64,000 nt of DNA. It comes from Capitella teleta (taxonomy: Eukaryota; Annelida; Polychaeta; Capitellidae). The number at the start of each line of letters is the position of its first letter. Position 1 is the stretch's first letter. Under the pieces are notes generated by a model. That model saw nothing but the letters and a program-made list of their open reading frames with translations. It had not been told where the DNA came from and ran no database searches. This document shows positions 62,480 through 64,000 of this stretch, in pieces. The stretch is taken from the NCBI GenBank assembly GCA_000328365.1, contig KB295796.1, positions 23,076 through 87,075 on the forward strand, in the 5' to 3' direction. Made by a program: the position numbers and the translations under genes.

Positions 62480-62515
62480 TCAGCTCCGTGTCATGACCCT
62501 GGATGCGAACTTCAT
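62480..62515 (-). promoter_or_regulatory. Upstream ORF in the DEG/ENaC leader
   Basis: The likely acceptor of a leader exon (TTACAG) is followed at once by an ATG opening an 11-codon frame, MKFASRVMTRS and stop, ending 21 bases before the channel ATG at 62458. A short uORF so close to the main start could lower or condition translation. The splice site itself is inferred. Confidence 0.45.
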
Positions 62516-64000
62516 CTGTAAAATAAAGAGCGAGGGGAATATTGAATTATTATGGTTCGTGTCAGTTTTGAGCATTGCGTTATTCGCCTGTAATACATAG
62601 TATAGTGTGCTCCAGAACATAACTCATGTAGATTAGAGTAATTAATCTCGATGTTCCAAAGCTAGTGCTAGGGCCTGTCGAAATAACCTTGACGTATATA
62701 GCCTTTGAGATATACAGTGGCATGACTGTTTCAACCGCTTATATCTTTTTCAGACACCGGATCCTCTTGAAATCGAAGTTTCGCTAGCTCATGGCATTCG
62801 CTCTACATTTCAAGTCAGATATCTTGAATTAATCACCTCCAAGGAGGCAGTATGTTTATAGAGGGGTAAGAGGATCCAGCTGCACATAAAGAGACTCGAA
62901 TGAGATGCCTCTGACGCATCCCCAGGGCCTAAATCGGAAGCCGAGGGATCAAATGCAATGCTGGCATCCCGAAGTCTGTCGCGTCACTTCTCACCGATGA
63001 AAAGTGTCGAGATAGGCGTCTCGTGACGTCATAGCGAGGTATCGAGGTCGACAGAAAACAAGGGAGGAGTGTCCTGGTGAAGTGGCATACAGCCATACAG
63101 GCAACAACACGCAACCCTTGCCCCTCTACAAATTCATATGGTCCATGGGTTTCGTATTCAGCGCTATAGGACGGACAGTTTGTTGACTGGCGGTGAGCGT
63201 GAATTTTGAGCTAAGTCATAATTCAGCAACCCCCTCCCTTCATCTAAATTTCTCCTACCCCTAAGCACCAATGAAAAAGCACTTCAAAGACATTCATATA
63301 TTGCTATGGTGATAGATAGCCGTATAATAGCCCCATGCGAGCAACACTTGCGTGTGAACAGATGTGAGCAACAATAGCTCCAAAAGAATTGCTGACGAAT
63401 GCTATGACATGGACATCTCTATGTCATGAACATCTCTCCGTAGAGTAAGATTCACAAGTTTAGCCAAATGAACCGAAACCGGCTCAATTTAAGAGGTATC
63501 CGATATGCATTCAATCACTCACTGATCAAACCTCAAATTACCATTTGTTCATATCGAGTTACTAAAATACTTAAACACGAATAATACTATATATAATATT
63601 CATACACAAACTATATATGGTGAAAGTATGACTTGCAATTAGGATCAGCGTGGTCGCTAAAACACAGATCAGAATTGACTCTTGCCGTTCCACAATTGCA
63701 CCCATTGACCTACCGTCTAGGCTTCACTGTCCTTTATTCCATACCTGGCATCCGAACTAATGCAAATGCGCACGATGAAAGGACAGCCTCGTAATTTAAA
63801 TGCATAAACGTGCTCTCCTTTTTTTGTTTAACCCGAGGCTGGTTGGTTTCCCCATTGATTTTTATCCGTGCGTAAAATTGAAACAGCTGTATGCTCATGC
63901 ATGCATGCATGCAAGACTTCCCGGGCTCGCGGGTCTCTACGTTTATTGATTATTATTGAAAAAAAAAAGGCGAATAACAGGAGGATTTATTGTTTTCCTT
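62516..64000. other. Upstream region of the DEG/ENaC gene
   Basis: Intron, leader exon and promoter of the channel gene probably lie here. A (TGCA)n run is at about 63895-63913. No coding exon is recognised up to the window end. Confidence 0.4.

Overview
This window is nuclear DNA from an invertebrate animal, given as a draft assembly with one 115-base gap. The genes are intron-rich. Most internal introns are only about 40-70 bases with ordinary GT-AG ends, while first introns and a few others reach 1-3 kb. Intergenic DNA is AT-rich and carries small non-autonomous DNA transposons. The gene set (basement-membrane perlecan, a GABA/taurine/creatine-type SLC6 transporter, a DEG/ENaC channel, CLIC, TAF10, TBL3) is metazoan, but I cannot name the phylum. 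A compact-genome early-branching animal (for example a homoscleromorph sponge or placozoan) or a small-genome bilaterian would both fit.

Layout on the + strand: a hAT-like inverted-repeat element (30-1163); TBL3/UTP13, a U3 snoRNP WD40 protein (about 2381-5845); a short terminal-inverted-repeat (TIR) element; a complete 12-exon SLC6 transporter (8013-14356) with a second, oppositely oriented copy of the same TIR element in an intron; then perlecan/HSPG2 (16305-43867), which fills over 40% of the window. The perlecan order is signal peptide, acidic exon with one Ser-Gly site, SEA, an extra uncharacterised 179-residue domain, 18 LDLa, Ig, 3 LDLa, Ig, three laminin IV/laminin-EGF units, 12 Ig, then LG-EGF-EGF-LG-EGF-EGF-LG.

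On the - strand follow TAF10 (44703-45347, convergent with perlecan) and an intronless CLIC with a CPLC thiol site (48024-48809). A repeat-rich stretch with the gap comes next, then a + strand two-exon gene for a 188-residue Pro/Tyr-rich protein that I do not recognise (54972-55954). Last is a - strand DEG/ENaC sodium channel (58174-62458, two coding exons) with a uORF in its leader.

The genes are not an operon or pathway; they look like unrelated neighbours. Points most worth following are the extra domain in perlecan, an 8-codon microexon candidate in its LG2 loop, a locally expanded LDLa sub-array, a possible nested antisense gene in a perlecan intron, and the unrecognised 188-residue protein. 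All coordinates and splice sites were read by eye.
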